6,574 nucleotides of DNA. Source: Candidatus Fraserbacteria bacterium RBG_16_55_9. Lineage in GTDB: Bacteria > Bipolaricaulota > Bipolaricaulia > RBG-16-55-9. The DNA lies in assembly GCA_001778455.1 (NCBI GenBank), contig MFGX01000038.1:18177-24750 (forward strand), read 5' to 3'. This document shows, piece after piece, positions 4,776-6,574 of this stretch (within the stretch, counting starts at the first letter, position 1; the number at the start of each line of letters is the position of its first letter). The notes under the pieces were generated by a model. It made no database searches, was not told where the DNA came from, and saw nothing but the letters and a program-made list of their open reading frames with translations. The position numbers and the translations under genes were made by a program.

Positions 4776-5708
4776 ATGCAAGGAAAGTCTCACAAGATAT
4801 TTAGTGTCGTGTTAGGGATGTTGCTGCTCGCTGGCTGGGTTAGTGGGGTGTTGCAAGCCCAGCAGAACCCACCGCCAAACGCAGGAGGTCCCGGAGGCGC
4901 ACGCCAGTCCTTCGAGGCATTCAATCGCGCAATCGCCGCTGGAGATCTCACATTGCTCAACAACGGCGCAGCGATCAGCGGAACTGTTCAGGGAGACCAG
5001 TTCACGTTCATCGTGAGTGATTCAGGCCAGTCGAGAACGCTCAACCGCAGTGAAATCGCTCTTATCAATTTCGGTGAGAAGAGCGATCAACTGGTGCTCA
5101 CAACTGGAAGTACACTGACGGGTACAGTGCAAATGGATCAACTTACTATTCTACTATCTACAGGAGCCGAGGTCACGATTCCCAAGGCGGAGACGAAGAT
5201 CACGATTTTCAAGCTCAACCTGCCTGTACCAACCGCAGGTCCGCCGAGCGAGGCCGATCGAGCGGCGATGTTCAAGATTATGCAGGGATTGCGGTCACAG
5301 AATCTCTTCGCGCTCTTCGTCAAGGCCTTAACCACCTATGATCTGGCAGTCCTCTCCAATCAGCAACTCTGGAGCGGGACCATCGTAAATCAACAATTCG
5401 TCTTTCACACCACGCTGTTCGGAACGGTGACATTGAAGGCCAGCGATGTGACCAGCATTGAATTGGCAGCCGATCCCACTACAGAAAGCGATTACATCTC
5501 TATGAAGACGGGAGACCGGATCTCTGGAGTCCTCGACGAGGGAAGCAGCATTCAGTTCCAGCCCGTCGGGCTTGAAGACGGCCAAGGACAGGCGCTTACT
5601 CTCACCTTGAATCGAGGCGATGTTGCTCGGGTCAGCTTCCGCCTGCCAGCCAGTGCCTTCGGTGGTGGAGGCCAGGGCCCAGGCTTTGGTGGAGGACCGG
5701 GAAAGTAG
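4776..5708 (+). CDS. Secreted protein with four SM-like/beta-strand repeats, internal duplication
   Basis: 310 residues. A Sec signal peptide covers residues 1-28 (basic start, hydrophobic 9-27, likely cleavage near 'LQA-QQ'), followed by a Pro/Gly linker (31-41). Four repeats start at D57, D104, D189 and D239. Each has the pattern D-x-[L/V/I]-x-[L/M]-x-x-G-x-x-[I/L]-[S/T]-G-[T/V], then two or three strands, then a polar x-[E/D]-[I/V] turn ending in '[I/V]-x-[F/L]'. Similar segments ('..LtnGd.itG.v...l.v.t..G.l.i....I.si') occur in many exported bacterial proteins. The protein is also duplicated as halves: 'SFEAFNRAIAAGDLTLLNNG' aligns with 'LFALFVKALTTYDLAVLSNQ'. A Gly-rich tail (295-309) closes it. 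The function is unknown. The start has AAAGGAG five bases upstream. The next gene begins 35 bases later, so the two are probably co-transcribed, which suggests an envelope role tied to uptake. Confidence 0.85.
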   Translation: MQGKSHKIFSVVLGMLLLAGWVSGVLQAQQNPPPNAGGPGGARQSFEAFNRAIAAGDLTLLNNGAAISGTVQGDQFTFIVSDSGQSRTLNRSEIALINFGEKSDQLVLTTGSTLTGTVQMDQLTILLSTGAEVTIPKAETKITIFKLNLPVPTAGPPSEADRAAMFKIMQGLRSQNLFALFVKALTTYDLAVLSNQQLWSGTIVNQQFVFHTTLFGTVTLKASDVTSIELAADPTTESDYISMKTGDRISGVLDEGSSIQFQPVGLEDGQGQALTLTLNRGDVARVSFRLPASAFGGGGQGPGFGGGPGK

Positions 5709-5743
5709 CACCCCGAGCATCCAAGATAAAAGGAGCAACGCCG

Positions 5744-6574
5744 ATGAAACAGAAATTTTACGCCATGCTACTGCTCGCCTGTATGTCCATTGGTCTACTG
5801 GGCGGTCTGAGCGGTTCGATCGCTACAGGCCAGCAAGCGAACCTTCCCAATACCCCCTTCGTCATATCCGCAGTGCAGATGCCCGATGGCATGGGAGAGC
5901 GAGGGGGTACTCTGACCGTTGACACCATCGACAATCCCAAGACGTTCAATCCGATCACGCAGAATGAGGCCAGCTCGAGCGCTGTGACGAGCCTGCTCAA
6001 CGCTTCGCTCATCGATAGTACGGGCGCATCTCTCGTCGCTGAGTCCTTCGAGGTATCAGTAGATCAAACCAGTGTCACGCTGACCTTGCGCCCAGGCATA
6101 CGGTTTTCCGATGGCACACCCGTAACGGCCGACGATGTCGTCTTTACCCTAGAAGACGTCATCTTCAACCCACAAATAAACAGCACTCTTGCCGACGCCT
6201 GGCGGGTTGCCGACCAGTTTCCCAAGGTAGCAGCGCTCGACGCTCAGACCGTCCGAATCACCTCCCCCGTAGCCTTTTCCGGCTTATTGAGCGCGATCGC
6301 CAGCACACCCATTCTGCCCAGACATCTGTTGTCCGACGCGGTACAAGCTGGAAAGTTCAATTCAGCTTGGGGAGTGGGCACGCCGCCTGATCAGATAGCC
6401 GGCTTAGGTCCGTTTCGGTTGCAAAGTTTCACTCCAGGCCAGCAAGTCGTCCTGGAGCGCAACCCCTATTACTGGAAGGTCGACGAGAACCAGGTGCAAC
6501 TTCCTTACCTCGACAGAATCATCATGCCCATCGCCACAGATGATAATGTGCGTCTACTGCGTTTCAGCAACGGC
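5744..6574 (+). CDS. ABC transporter substrate-binding protein, family 5 (peptide/nickel type), 3' end cut by window edge
   Basis: 277 residues are present, about half of a typical 500-600 residue family 5 binding protein. Residues 1-27 are a signal peptide with probable cleavage near 'SIA-TGQ'; Cys13 sits inside the hydrophobic core and too early to be a convincing lipobox. The mature start 'RGGTLTVDTIDNPKTFNPI' (53-71) is the usual first strand of the fold. 'LRPGIRFSDGTPVTADDVVF' (115-134) is the family 5 signature, and 'GLGPFRLQSF' (220-229) and 'LERNPYYWK' (237-245) are further conserved blocks. It captures a ligand, most often an oligopeptide, outside the membrane and delivers it to a DppBC/OppBC-type permease, whose genes should follow beyond the window. 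AAAGGAG (5729-5735) lies eight bases before the ATG. The ligand cannot be read from this part. Confidence 0.95.
   Translation, partial: MKQKFYAMLLLACMSIGLLGGLSGSIATGQQANLPNTPFVISAVQMPDGMGERGGTLTVDTIDNPKTFNPITQNEASSSAVTSLLNASLIDSTGASLVAESFEVSVDQTSVTLTLRPGIRFSDGTPVTADDVVFTLEDVIFNPQINSTLADAWRVADQFPKVAALDAQTVRITSPVAFSGLLSAIASTPILPRHLLSDAVQAGKFNSAWGVGTPPDQIAGLGPFRLQSFTPGQQVVLERNPYYWKVDENQVQLPYLDRIIMPIATDDNVRLLRFSNG

Noticed and set aside
5328..5738. Minus-strand open frame of 136 codons
   Set aside because: Antisense to the four-repeat protein, whose internal repeats and signal peptide confirm the plus frame.
5744..6574. Lipoprotein anchoring of the substrate-binding protein through Cys13
   Set aside because: The cysteine lies only 13 residues in, with the hydrophobic stretch continuing beyond it; an ordinary signal peptide fits better.

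Overview
The window looks like bacterial chromosome of roughly even base composition. Most genes have a clear Shine-Dalgarno sequence (AAGGAGG, GGGAGG or GGAGGGAG type) at normal spacing, and several have sigma70-like promoter elements. No rRNA, tRNA or CRISPR was seen. The species cannot be named from the sequence. The mix of peptide hydrolases, a peptide-type ABC binding protein and small anchored or secreted beta-sandwich proteins would suit a free-living heterotroph, possibly from a poorly characterised lineage; that is inference only.

Layout. Positions 1-958 (minus) hold most of a cytoplasmic serine beta-lactamase/esterase-family hydrolase, with its own extended -10 promoter and a possible operator. 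Positions 959-1329 are intergenic and contain a decayed DDE transposase fragment (about 1143-1301, plus). Positions 1330-4047 are a minus-strand gene string, transcribed from high to low coordinates: an M20 metallopeptidase, a SAM-dependent methyltransferase 3 bases after it, a truncated DUF1232/YkvA-like gene, and a membrane-anchored cupredoxin resembling nitrosocyanin. A good -35/-10 pair lies upstream of the M20 gene. Positions 4149-4577 (minus) encode a small anchored Ig-like protein of unknown function. From 4776 the plus strand carries a secreted protein built of four repeats and, 35 bases later, the start of a family 5 (oligopeptide-type) ABC substrate-binding protein that runs off the end.

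How the parts may work together. The substrate-binding protein, the M20 hydrolase and the beta-lactamase-fold hydrolase together suggest peptide or amide uptake and breakdown. The divergent region 4578-4775 is the most striking non-coding part: it has two arrays of four 11-base direct repeats with a (G)TCAT core, one on each strand, each reading toward its own gene. This is the architecture of PhoB/OmpR-family boxes and predicts joint control of the anchored Ig-like protein and of the repeat protein/ABC operon.

The strongest protein-level oddity is the cupredoxin. It keeps the nitrosocyanin spacing Cys-x2-His-x4-His but has His where nitrosocyanin has its Glu ligand. Its gene lies between a transposase scar and a truncated DUF1232 gene, which suggests it arrived or was rearranged by recombination.
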